From assembly GCA_013420905.1 (NCBI GenBank), contig JAAXNY010000008.1, positions 2,356,001 to 2,420,000 on the forward strand: 64,000 bases of DNA, in the 5' to 3' direction. The DNA comes from Collybia mongolica. Taxonomy: Eukaryota; Basidiomycota; Agaricomycetes; Agaricales; Clitocybaceae. How positions within the stretch are numbered: the first letter of the stretch is position 1; each line of letters starts with the position of its first letter. Shown one piece after another: positions 34,280-45,612 of this stretch. A program made the translations under genes and the position numbers. The notes beneath the pieces were generated by a model. It was not told where the DNA came from. It did no database searches and saw nothing but the letters and a program-made list of their open reading frames with translations.

Positions 34280-37046
34280 ATGGCTCCAGCTATTGTCTCT
34301 GACAACGTCGAGACAATCGACCTCACCTTTTCACCACCTCCGGTCAGAATCGATCTTAGCGAGGACATTGACGTCGACCTCTCTCAAGATGAAGTGATAT
34401 TCATAACCGCACCATCGCGTCCAAACCATTCGCAAGTCTTCGAACACCTCACGAAGGGTTTATTAATTCTTGCACGTTGTATAGACTGCGCATCACAACA
34501 TATCCCGGACTACCCTTGTCAATAGCACCAAGGATTACAAACAGGGGCGGGAGCGTATGATTTGTTTACGGTCTTATGGAAATGTACAACTGATCTTCCT
34601 GTTATAGAAACGACCTGCAGAGACGATTATCCTTGACGACGTCGCTCCCCCTTCTAAGAGGGCCCGAGATGCGAGCTTTCCCGTCCTATCCAACCAGACA
34701 CCCGAAGCAAAACAGCCCTCACCAACACGACAAGCCAGTGTCAAACGGGAGGTCATTGAGTTAGATAGCGAAGGGGAGCAGACCATTCCTGTCCTGAAAA
34801 AAGTCAGTACACGATCTCACAGTGTTATCTGACCAAAACTCTCATGCCCCCCAGAAGCTCAAGAGAGAGGAGACTGTTAGTTCGGACGAAGGCTCAGATT
34901 ATGATTGCATCCATGCAGGGTACGATCTTGCTGATTCTCGCATCGTAGGTTACACACGTATTTTATTTGCTTTGTTGGTTGTTCAACCTCCTGTCCTTGA
35001 TCTAGTGGAAGTCCAGTTCGGCCAACGAAGACAAGTTTGAGCAGGGCCTTATTGATGGCATGCAAAAATTAACTGTCTCCTCTGCTTCACCCCACCGGCG
35101 ATACGTGGACATTTCTGATAGAAGTGTCACAAAGCAGACCTTTACTCACCCAACATTCATCTGGGAGCAGGTCTGTCTATATGGATAGCTTAAGACACAT
35201 AGCTGTTAACTCTGCAATCTCAAGCTTCGGCAGGTCCCATTACTTGTAAGGTCTTACCCTCGCAATGCCATTCATCAAGCCCTTCTCCCCCCTGGCAGCC
35301 ATGGAAAGAAGGCAGGCCGCCGTACCACAACTCCTCAATTTCGATGTCTATCAACCTTTAAAGATGCTCCAGGATGTCAGTCATCCGTCTTTCCTATTAA
35401 CTTGGGTGTATAACTCTCCCTCAGCAATAAATAAGATCGTGCAGTCTGGTCCGTGGGTCGGAATATGCAGTGCGGCTGTTAGTGGTCACCCTGATGGACC
35501 TGACGGTGCGAATCACTTCTCTCATATGTGATGCAGACTAACATAGTGAGATAGAGAGAGAATCTCCCTACAATAGAGATGGGTCTGTTATGATTTGGAA
35601 TGGGTCCGCGCAGGTTCTGTCAGGACATTGTCGGGACTGGGGTCAATATAGTGAGTCATTCACATGTCCACCGCCTCCCACCACAAAGTACTGAGCACTC
35701 AAAGCCAAGCACTACACTGTAAACGACATCAAACCTGATCCTACCAGGTACCTAATGAATATCTCCAAGTGCTATAACTAATCAACAGACCGACCGAAAG
35801 TTTCTCATTTGTTTCTTCTGGCAATGATAAGAGAGTCAGAGTTTGGACCCGTGAACCTGATGATGACATATTCAATCCAGGTCAAGAATGTAAGCCTCTA
35901 TCTATCCATTTCGTACCAATATTGAGGCACTCTTCTTGGAGGGAGATTCAGGCATGTTCCACATGATCTTGCTTTCAAGCCAGAAGAGGCTACTTTAGCT
36001 ATTGCTGAACGGTGCATCCATCATTACTATAGCATTTGGCAGTTACTCATGACTTGCAGGAGAATATATGTCTATTCAGATATATCAGGAGATAACACCG
36101 AACTCATCCTCTCACTTTCTGGAAAGTACACTGACCATTATGTGGGTGCCATGGTCTGGGGTATTGAAAGAACTTCCAACATTTTGTTTGCATCCTCTGA
36201 ACCTCCACTTGATCACGAGCTGAAAGGTTACCATAAGGCCTTTGACATAGGCAAACAGAGAATGGCCTACCAATTTGATGCCCATGAAGCAGGCGACACA
36301 ATAGGCATCTCGCCTGATGGTACCTTTTGTAATTCATTCTCTCATTCCATTATTTCTTACTCCTACTCTTCATGCAGGTACAAAGCTGGCTCTCCTGACA
36401 CGTGGAATTAATCGAACCCACCTTCTTCGGATCTATGATGTTGCTCGTGGTCTCTACAGCGATGGCATGGTGACACAACTCGAATCTTTCCCTAGCAACA
36501 TTGAGGGCGAAGTGAATAGTGCAATGTTTAGCCCCGATGGGATACATCTTGCACTCGGCCGGAACGACAACCATACACACGTTTACGACTCTCGAATGCT
36601 AAATAAAATACTGTTTGACTACGAACATTGCGGCCCAAGCCGGGTCAGCCCTGGCAGCGAGTCATATGGAGTCGTCCAGACTCAATGGGTGGATAACAGC
36701 TCGAGGAGGCTCCCTGCAGGTCTTTATACGGGTGGGAATGATGGTATGGTTTTGTATCCGCTTTCTCGAATGATGTCGTTCATGTATTCAACTTTCTAGG
36801 CTGTGTGCGTTTCTGGGACCCTTTGAGGTCAGCAAGAGATCCTATCAATGGCCGCATTCTGGTGGAATCGAGTTTCGATGTTGGATGCTTTTCTATCGGA
36901 GATTATCACTTGGGAGAGCGCGATATTATAGTGTACGGTCCCTTATGCTTTCTTGTGTGTTGTATTGGTGACTAATACCTCTATAATGTAGTGGTGATTG
37001 TGCTGGTGAGGTTTCAGTCTTTGAGATGAGGTACTGGGGTGCTTGA
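34280..37046 (+). CDS. WD40-repeat protein with disordered N-terminus bearing SIM-like motifs
   Basis: Fourteen exons (34280-34435, 34608-34802, 34855-34944, 35006-35170, 35225-35375, 35425-35505, 35561-35650, 35705-35747, 35789-35889, 35942-36011, 36060-36319, 36378-36743, 36800-36932, 36992-37046) join in frame to 651 aa. Residues 1-200 are acidic and disordered with hydrophobic-acidic clusters (TIDLT, VIFI, TIILDD, VIELDSEGE). Residues 250-650 form a WD40 propeller: DGSVMIWNG, SSGNDKRVRVWTREPDDD, HDLAFKPEEATLAIAE, NSAMFSPDGIHLALGRND, TGGNDGCVRFWDPLRSARDP. I do not recognise a named ortholog; it looks like a basidiomycete-conserved WD40 family. SUMO binding is an inference from motif shape only. 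Confidence 0.82.
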
Positions 37047-37605
37047 TGAGTGCAAAGGGGTATCTTATTTGTACTTTTGGACTTGCCTACTCTTGTCAAA
37101 CGTTTTTCTTGCAATGTAGATTACAACACAGCTTGTCGTATTGGCGTTATGCAAGCTACATACATACACAAGTTCAGGGACAATCAGCTGGTACTTGGCC
37201 GCGGAACTCCGGGTGACCACCTCCGTACGTTCGAGTACCCTTGCAGTCATTTGGATATCGACGATGAGACGGACTTTGCCGAGTTGAAATCTTTTCAGCT
37301 ACGTCCCGACGACCATTTAGGTCGCCCTCGCCCAAACAGAACCGACTCGAGTCGCGTTGAGCATTGAATTGTTACTTTTGTACGTTCCAAAAGGGTCAAT
37401 TGCGGTGCCCGGGTCCCGAACATGCTACAAAACTTGCCACGGAACGTGTTTTTGGTCCGATTCTGCGCAGACTCTACCCACGAGTGGCTTTTCTTTCTCC
37501 CTTAGATTTTGTTTGCCTCTCCTCATCACGGCCACTATCCTACCACTACATCGTCGAAGTATAGTTTAGGGGTACAAAATCTCTGAGCCTTAAACCCCGA
37601 CCACC
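37047..37605. other. intergenic, 559 bases
   Basis: Between the WD40 gene and the zinc transporter, both on the plus strand. Frames here are open for up to 105 codons but show no motif, and the stretch is likely 3' untranslated region plus promoter. Confidence 0.45.
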
Positions 37606-39400
37606 ATGAAGAACACCACGCGCATCGGGATTGTGCTCTGCATCAGCATTGCTTTCTTCCTTGCAGAGATTATTAGTGCGTTGGGAAGCCCATTTACCGG
37701 CTCACACCTCATGACCGGCTGATACAGTTGGCTTTCGTACAAAGAGTTTGGCTTTAATTGCAGACGCTGTTCGTCGCACATCTCCTTGTCTTTCGCTCCC
37801 AAACTTACCCAAGGTCGTTATCTGATAACCAGTTCCATTATCTCAATGTGAGCATAGTTGTATCGTCTGTTCAGGTTGTCGCTGACACTCAAATGTCAGG
37901 ATATTGTGGCATAGTGAGTCAGTCATGCTACTTATTACTGGCACCAGTCCTCAAATGACATCAACAGTGCCATTGCATATATTGCAGCACACGTAAGTGA
38001 ATTAAAGGCCGTTATCCCGCCTCTAACTCATCACGCTATACATTAGCTGCACGAGAAAGGAAAACATGTATGTACCTATGTGACCGCTTTTGGAACCACA
38101 CCCCTTATCTTCCTGACTAGAACGTCAACTTTACGTTCGCCTTCCATCGTGCTGAATTAGTTGGTATGATTTATGAAGCCCGTTGCGCACATTGAGTAGC
38201 TGATATTCTTGGGCCACAGGTGCATTTTTTAATGGAGTGTTCCTTCTCGCCCTCGCCCTCTCTATTTTCCTTCAATCCATTGAAAGATTCGTCAACGTGG
38301 AGGCCGTCGAATATCCTGTCATGGTTCTAATCATAGGAAGTGTTGGATTGTTCTTAAACATCATCAGTGCAATCGTGGTTCACGGTGCGAAAACATACCA
38401 ATGGTTAAAGCTATTTAGCGCTTATATGTAGCTCATCACAGACCATGGCGGACATGGGCATGGAAGCGACTCGATGGCGTTGGCAATTTCAGATGATTTG
38501 GATGTGACTCCTCTAAAAGACAATATCGTGAGCTCTTTTCTAGGCAAAACATCAAGAGGTGTTGATGCTACGTCTGTAGCATGCCCAACACAACCATACC
38601 CTTGACCCTCCGATTCGAGCCCCACAACATAATCTCAATCTCGTTGGCGTCCTTGTCCATCTGTTCGGTGATGCTATCAATAGTAGATCTCTTTCCCAAC
38701 CAGTGGTCAATATCTCGTGTACTAATACACGTTGCGCAACAGATGTCGCTGTTATTGTTTCTGCTATCATCATCTGGAAGGTCCAGTCACCTCAGCGTTT
38801 CTATGCCGATCCTGCAGTATCGCTCGCAATCAGTCTCATCATCTTTGGAAGTGCCATTCCAATGAGTATGTCAGTTGATTCATTTTGTTTCCACCGCGCC
38901 TTACTGTTTTGTAGCCCTAAAATCTGGTCGGCTTCTTCTTGAGGCTACCCCTTTGTATCTCGATCTGGAGAAGGTGAAAGACGACCTCCTATCCGTGCGT
39001 AATCCTCTACCTTTATCATTATGGTTCCGTTACTCATGGATATACCTAGGTCCCCGAAGTAGTATCACTACATGACTTGCACGTTTGGCATCTATCACAA
39101 TCGTACGTTAACTGTCCTCGAGTACGAACGTACAATTCACGTAGACACAGAGTGATCTTGGCGTCCCTTCACGTTTGTGTACCACCTGGGACCACCCTGG
39201 AACAATGGGAGAAGACTGAGAAGAATCTGCAACATTGTTTCGCGGCGTACGGTATCAGTCATGTAACGATTTCTCCAGAGCTATTCCGGGATAGAGATAG
39301 TGAAGTATATACGCCCTCCATTGAGGAGGGTGGGTGTAATTCGCGAGACGAATTTGGCTGTGCTGTCGATGGGTTAAAAAGACGGAAGCCTGGGGTATAG
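37606..39400 (+). CDS. ZRC1: cation diffusion facilitator, Zrc1/Cot1-type zinc transporter
   Basis: Fourteen exons (37606-37675, 37728-37768, 37833-37847, 37900-37913, 37968-37992, 38047-38067, 38121-38163, 38220-38384, 38442-38527, 38580-38682, 38743-38865, 38915-38994, 39050-39102, 39151-39400) encode 362 aa, all in phase. CDF features: six membrane segments; the zinc-site motif of TM2 in LALIADAFHYLND; the His-rich loop (VVHDHGGHGHGSDS, then HAQHNHTL); HLFGDAINN in TM5 with the second His/Asp pair; and a C-terminal domain VVSLHDLHVWHLSQS. Known role: Zn2+/H+ antiport into the vacuole or ER, giving zinc tolerance. Four consecutive exons are only 15, 14, 25 and 21 nt long. The vacuolar location is inferred from family. 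Confidence 0.93.
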
Positions 39401-39665
39401 CTTTTGTTTGTGTACGGTGACCTCAACTATTCTCTATAATCCGCTTTTTGTTTCCGAAAATAATGCACGTGCGATTCCTCCTGCTAAGTATATAGTTAAG
39501 TAGCTCGGCAGGGCATTCCTGCGTATACGGACGCGTATGTTGGTCCTGTAAGAGCTGGTTTTGATGCCTCACATACTGTTCTAGGGCTCTGGGCGTTGAA
39601 GCAAAGGCTATGAACCTTGCTTTGATGTTTTAAATGTGACAGCACTCATGATTGGATGGTTACTG

Positions 39666-40205
39666 TTAGAGGCCCTTGGAACCCATAGGCTTGGATATAA
39701 TATTTCTCCCCCGGTTCACGAAGCTTGCAAACCCAAGCCGGGAGTCCATTTCGTCGATTGTACTGTGACGAGGTGAAACAGTTATTGAACGAGAAATGAG
39801 TTGAGAACATACCGTTTTCGCATTTCACTGGCCCAGGTAATCTCCTTTAACGGGGGAGCGTTAAGAGACGCACCGAGAATACCCAATAACATTCCAATGA
39901 GCGTTTCGAGGACAATCTACGAGGTTACCTCAGCCTGTGCTTCCGTGTCAACGGACATAATGTAAATGACTGACGCTATGAGGTAATGAACCTTCTGGCC
40001 GTCCAAGCGACTTCAAATGGGAGAGATCTGATTCAAGATTTCTGAGTTAGATATCGCCCGTTGTCAGCGAGCCAGAGTAAGGCGCACGTTCGTATGTCGA
40101 GAATGCAGCTGGGAAAGAATATCAGTATCGGAACTCGGTCGAGAAGAGGATCTTACCATGGAAGACTGCAATGGTCGCGAGGAGTAGGAGCAATTGACCG
40201 AGCAT
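39666..40205 (-). CDS. EMC5: ER membrane complex subunit 5 (MMgT family)
   Basis: Five exons (40205-40157, 40108-40088, 40027-39975, 39916-39813, 39762-39666) give 107 aa. Two membrane segments: LGQLLLLLATIAVFHAAFS and IVLETLIGMLLGILGASL. The family core LNAPPLKEITWASEMRKRTI is followed by MDSRLGFASFVNRG. Known role: EMC5 is a core subunit of the EMC insertase for tail-anchored and multi-span proteins in the ER; the same family has been described as magnesium transporters. The second exon is a 21-nt microexon. The gene shares a 103-bp gap with the ZW10/Dsl1 gene, head to head. Confidence 0.9.
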
Positions 40206-40308
40206 GATTGTGGTTGTGAAGGAAAGTGGTAAGCGCGTCTTCATCGACACGTTCCGGCACGTGGCCTACTTGGGCTGTCCCTCCTGGTGCTGAACCCCAC
40301 ATTCGAGT
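40206..40308. promoter_or_regulatory. very short bidirectional promoter, EMC5 and ZW10/Dsl1
   Basis: Only 103 bases separate the two diverging start codons. Both encode ER-membrane-associated machinery, so a common promoter is plausible but not shown. Confidence 0.6.
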
Positions 40309-43300
40309 GTGCCTATGGCGTTCCCGATACCCTCCCATCTACCCCGGAGACCTAATCCTCTCGATGTATCTTCCCAGATACTCTCAAAAATCGATTCCGC
40401 AACCACGAAAACCCTAGATTCCGCCCTCGCTGCGTCATGGCTTGTTGAACTTGATGATACTATCGAATCCACTAAAGTAACTGGCCCATTGTTTCCTTCT
40501 CGTTCGCCTGAGTTATCTGAAATGGTTTCGCTATAGGCACGTATTCACGAGCGTGTACAGGCCGACCTTCCTGAATTCAACCGACAACTAGACTTATCGA
40601 AGTCAGTTCAAACACGTTTGCATTCACTAACCACCAACGTCGATACGCTGAGTGATGCAGTATCCAACCCCGACGTAAGTAAATCGCCACCTGAACTTTT
40701 GCAATTGACCCATCTTCCTTCAGTCAGGAATCATTTCGACCTTGCTGGTTAACCTCACCAAGCATGCTAAAGTGGCCCAAGAGGCATCCGACGCTCAAGT
40801 GAAATACGAGGCTCTCTCTCACTTGCTCCAGTGTAAAACAAGCTTTCATACTCTTATATCTTTAGTTGAAGCTGGGAAGTTACCCGAAGCTGTTGAAACA
40901 TGTGGCCAATTGAATGTTTTACTTGAGGGAACCCCTGCACACTTGAGTCGGACGAGTATTATAATGGATATGAAGGTGGGCAGAGAGTGTACCTCTCCCC
41001 CTTACACACTCACATTCAAAGATATAGACCAAGTTCAGAGCGGCCAGCGCGCGGATTGAAGACCAACTGAGTGATGCTTTGTTGAGGAGCATCATTGTTA
41101 CGCCCAGCGAACTGATGATTTTATCGTCTGTACAAGGTACGTAGCAGTACTGATTTCCACATAACGATACGTGAATGTGAATTTGAATGTTACAGTCCGA
41201 CAATCCGAGACAGTCCTTTCTCTTCATTCCATCCTATCGTCGCTATCCCCCAACTCTCTCTCGAACCACCTTACGACCCTACGACGCGACTTTACGACAT
41301 ATTTTATCGATCACGTCCTTAAGCAGCCCGTTTCTATATTAGAAAGTTCTGGGAGCGTTGAGCATAAAATCTCACACATCCCTTCACCACCTAACGAAGA
41401 GATTCGCACCCAACGTCTTAACAACATCTCAATTGTTTTAACCTTCCTTTCATCACGTTTCTTCTCTTCTCTCCCACCCTCTCACTCTGCCTCCTTCACT
41501 CGTTCATTGTGCAAACCTGTAACAACCAGTATCCTCAACAATATCCTCATCACCTTCCTACCTTCATCGTTTGATCAGCTCTCGGAGTTTATGGATTTAG
41601 TCAAGCAGGCTGTCCAATTTGAAGATCAATTTATTGTCGGCATGCTCAGCAGTGACCCACACGACCGGCCGGTGAAGGCATGGGCTGACGGAGTGGGTGG
41701 GCATTATGAACGGCAGCGACGGTCGCAAATTCTTGATGCGTCAAGAACAATCATTATCTCGCCCGAGAGCCCTACCGATACATTCTTTGCAGAGATCGAA
41801 ATTCCCTCGGAGGCCAACCCGATGGCTGTCCCCATCCAGATGGATGGCGACATGCAGGAAGAAGGACAAGATGAAGTTAAAGGCGACGCTTGGGGCTTCG
41901 ACGAAGAGCCCAAGTCAGAGGCTGGCGAATCTCTTGAGATCGATGAAGACGGCTGGGGCTTCGACGACGACGTGATAACTGATGATGAACCAGGTCCCGA
42001 GGCACAACCTGAACCACAGCCTATCAATCCCTCTCCATCACCTGAGATCGTCGATGCTGAGGACGAGACGGATCCCTCTGAAACCTGGGGATGGAATGAT
42101 GATGATGACGCTCCCCCCACAGAGGAGACCGCTTGGGATGACCCATGGGCCGATGACCCCACTACATCAGGATCTTCTACTCCTAGCTCGTCCGCTAATG
42201 TGCGCCCCCCACCAGAACCTACAGTAGTCTCGCCCAAAATTGCCACCCGGCTTGAGAAAGCCGCGAATAAAGGCAAAAAGCATCTAAACGGCAAATCGCC
42301 GATGCACTCCCCTGCGATCCCGTCTCCATCACCCTCCTTCCAACAACAGTCGCAACTCCCAAACCTTACACCCCCCGCGCCGCATTCCATTGAAGAGCTA
42401 CATATACCAGGAAAGCGACCTTCACGACTCACAATGAATGTCAAGGAAATGTATCTGGTATCAGAACGTATGAAGCGGGTTATCAGTATTGTCGAAAACG
42501 TGGTGCACGAGGGCAGGCAGTTCACAGCATCAAAGCTCTTCCCTTCTTCAGAATCCAGCTCTACACCGGGAACCACTATCCTCCAATCTGCTCCAGCCGT
42601 TCTTGATTTATACATTGCTTTATATCCTGTGAAGTTTTCCAAAGAACTGGAGGCTCCAGACCGAGGGATGCGGTTCTCGAACGACTGTGTATTCCTTAGT
42701 AGTCAGATTGAACTCATGGAGAGCCGATTTGCCAGCGACACACCCAGCGTCGTCCGGGACAGACTATCGGAATGCAAGCACCGTTATAAAGTCTGGGGGG
42801 ATAGTTGGTATCATGATGTAATCGTGCGTCTGAGTTGACACATCCTCTAAAGAGTTGTTATCTCATACTTCCTACTAGCAACAACAACAAGAATTCATAG
42901 ACGAAATCCTGGTGGAAGGGGCCAAAGGATTCACTTTTTCTGGTGACCAAGATCGATATGATGATTGCGAAAGTGCTCTCAGTCAGAGCGTTCAAGAAAT
43001 CAAACGACTCTCTCAACGATTGAAGGTTTGCACCTGCATAAGAGACCCCCAATATTGAACTCACACGCTTGATAGGGAATCCTAGCGAAGAGCAAATACT
43101 ATACAGCAATCGGCATGATTGTTGATGCTGCGTTATCCCGGGTTCTACAAGACATCTTAGCACTACCTGACATCCCAGAGATGGAATCACATAGGCTCAG
43201 TGAATTATGCCGCATACTAAATGCTTTGGAAGGTCTTTTTATTGAAGATCCCACTCAGGTACGCCCGTTTCAACTAAGGCTTTTCTATACCTTTTTCTTA

Positions 43301-43590
43301 TGTATTCTGAAGGCATCCTTTGTTGTTGCATACGTCCCTTCCTGGCTGAAATTCTCCTATCTCTCCGAGCTCCTGGTGCGCTAACATATCATTGGTACCC
43401 ACACATTATTAACCGTCTACTTCAGGAGGCGTCCATGGCTGACATCACATATCTCTTTGAAGAGGGCGCGTTAGTAGATTTTGACGTTGAGGAACTTGTA
43501 CGCCTAGTTCGTGCACTATTTGCTGACACTGCATTACGGACAACGACGATAAATAAGTTGTTGGGTGGCCATCCCATCCCTTCGTCATAG
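40309..43590 (+). CDS. ZW10: ZW10/Dsl1-type subunit of the Golgi-to-ER tethering complex
   Basis: Nine exons (40309-40476, 40537-40674, 40724-40975, 41034-41136, 41196-42823, 42879-43025, 43076-43258, 43313-43375, 43426-43590) give 948 aa. The N-terminal helices match the Zw10 domain (ARIHERVQADLPEFNRQLDL, KYEALSHLLQCKTSFHTLI). The C-terminal half has RFSNDCVFLSSQIELM, YKVWGDSWYHDVI and the closing VRLVRALFADTALR. About residues 450-550 are an acidic Trp-rich loop (AWGFDEEP, GWGFDDDV, TWGWNDDDDA, AWDDPWADD) placed as the lasso of yeast Dsl1, which binds COPI coat. Known role: with Sec39/Tip20 relatives it tethers COPI vesicles at the ER; animal ZW10 also acts at kinetochores. The ATG at 40315 is an alternative start. 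Confidence 0.93.
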
Positions 43591-43714
43591 TCTTAACGGT
43601 TGATTAATTACCTGCCATGATGTATATTTTGCATTAATTGTCATTCTGACCCGTAGATTCTCATGTCTGTTTCGCCCAATGTCTACGTTCCCACAGGAAA
43701 AATACAAATGTCCG

Positions 43715-45315
43715 TTAATTGGACGCTTCCTCTTTCTTATCAGTATAATTCTTTAACCTATAAATTTGGATAAGAGACTAGAGCAGCGTCAACAAAAGTA
43801 GACTGACCGCTTGTAGTCGCGATCTACTTTCGCCTCAGTACTCCGTTTCTTTGAATCTTCATTATCTTCAGCAAACCCCTTCTTTTTACCTCCCCGTTTC
43901 CTTCGCTTAGCATTAGATCCAGTAGCATCACCCATTGCTAAGAAGTCTTTGATTGAGGGCAATGCAGAGCTTGCAAGAGGAACCAAGCGAGTTGGTTGCT
44001 CAATTTCCCCCTCTTCGTCCTCATTATTTCCAACTTGGCGCGGGGATGGCTGACGTTGCAAGATGGGAGGTAATGCTCCGGGTTTCCCAGAAAGTTGTTC
44101 CTCTTCATCAGTCTCGATCCACCGACGAGGGGCAGGTACCAACTCCTCCCCTTCTTCAAGATCAGGACGGTCTTGGATAGGAGGGTTAATTTCTTTGCCC
44201 TCGTCCTCATCCTCGTCTTCTAGATCTAAACCTTCATATTCCCCTGCCCCAGCAAAAATATCGAAATCGTCTGGTATTGGTTCAGGCTCGGGTTCCATCT
44301 TCTGTGACAGGGGTTCAACCTTTGCTGGCGGAGGAAGTGCAGTCAACGGTTGGCCAGCCATTTTGTCGCTCAAAGGGGGCTTCTTAGCTGCCCCCTCTTG
44401 CACTTTCCGTCGCTTGTCTTTCCTCTCAACGTCTTTCCCATCCCCTTTCACTTTCTTTTTCTTTTTTGTCGACACATCCCTAGCACTTATAGGTTTAAAG
44501 CCAATGGGCTTGAATTTCCCCTTCTTCTTGGCTTCCTCCAGTAATAGAGCCTCCTCCTCTACAGTTTTCACAACCTTTATGTCTTCCACTCCCTCGCCCT
44601 TCTGGGCTCGTTTTTCCTTGAGTTCCCGGATCAGGTCATCTCGAGTACGTTTCTTGGGAACAACGGGCTCCGAGGCAGCCTCCTGGAATGCTTGTTCTAA
44701 CGAATCATCGTCGTCCGTAGATAGCGCCGCGCGCGCCTTATTCTGTACAAGGAGGGCAACATCGAGGCCTTTCACGAGAATGGAATGGTCGCCGTCTCCG
44801 CCGAGGTAGCGACGCTGTTGTTCAACCTAAGAGCAAAAATCAGAAGCATAGAAAGATATAAGGCACAAATCTACAAACCGCCGTTTTGTCCTCGTTGCCT
44901 ATGTTTCGCTTCTCGAAATCTTCTAGAACTGCTTCTACCTAGTTTACAATAAATTGTGAATGGTAACAATGAATTCTGCTGGTACCTGTGCATAGTCATT
45001 CCCTTCGCCAATTCGACGTTCGGCAGCGCGATCGCGGTAATGTGAATCGGACGACTTCTTGACTTTCCGAGGTTTAAAGGCAGGTTCCGAAGCATCTATC
45101 GTTTTGGTTTTCCCAGCACTGCGTATAATACTTCAGCGGGGGCACGAAAAACTAGGCTGGAGCACCGACTTCTTGAATCCTAACTTGAACAATGAACCAC
45201 GCGAAGACGCTGACGAGCCAGCGTGAGGAGTCTCCAGCAAACGTCTGAAGGATTCCTGTAATGCAAATGGTCCGTAAATCATCCTGTCTAGAAACAGACG
45301 ACATACTTGATCCAT
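43715..45315 (-). CDS. RED/IK-like spliceosomal protein
   Basis: Six exons (45315-45307, 45255-45170, 45118-44986, 44938-44879, 44826-43808, 43757-43715) give 449 aa. The first coding exon is only 9 nt (Met-Asp-Gln). The RED N-terminal domain is clear: ESFRRLLETPH, HYRDRAAERRIGEGNDYAQV, RYLGGDGDHSILVKGLDVAL and the region DDSLEQAF. The middle and C-terminal parts are rich in Lys/Glu/Asp with nuclear-localisation-like KKKKKVKGDGK and KRRKRGGKKK. The end VDRDYKRLKNYT is also RED-like. Known role: part of the precatalytic spliceosome (B complex), bound to Smu1/MFAP1. The donor of exon 2 was set at gtcggt to keep phase. Convergent with ZW10, stops 124 bases apart. Confidence 0.9.
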
Positions 45316-45612
45316 GGATATATGTAGCTCGCTACCAGCTGCTGGTGGGACGCTTTTAACTATATGAAGCTTAAGACCTTGGTGAAGATATGATATTCCA
45401 ATCCTACAAATATACGCAAGCAACGCCTTGTCTTTTTAAATGACACCCGTTACATCAAAATTACGACTGGAAATCTACAGCTCCGATGTTTACCCTTTAC
45501 TGGTTCTAATTTTGATGTCACGAAATGAACACCACCATTTTCCACGAAGCGGAGCAGAGGGGCCTGTAATCAAGACACTGTATATATAGGCTAAAATCAC
45601 TCGCAAGGAGTA

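Noticed and set aside
37050..37367. 105-codon open frame downstream of the WD40 gene
   Set aside because: No motif, no plausible exon partner, and it starts within bases of the WD40 stop; more likely 3' untranslated region.
41704..42642. 312-codon open frame on the minus strand
   Set aside because: It lies fully antisense to the ZW10/Dsl1 long exon, whose frame has family motifs; the antisense frame is a Ser/Gly-rich shadow of the acidic and Pro-rich coding stretch.
44063..44809. 248-codon open frame on the plus strand
   Set aside because: Antisense shadow of the Lys/Glu-rich RED/IK exon; composition is low complexity and no motif is present.
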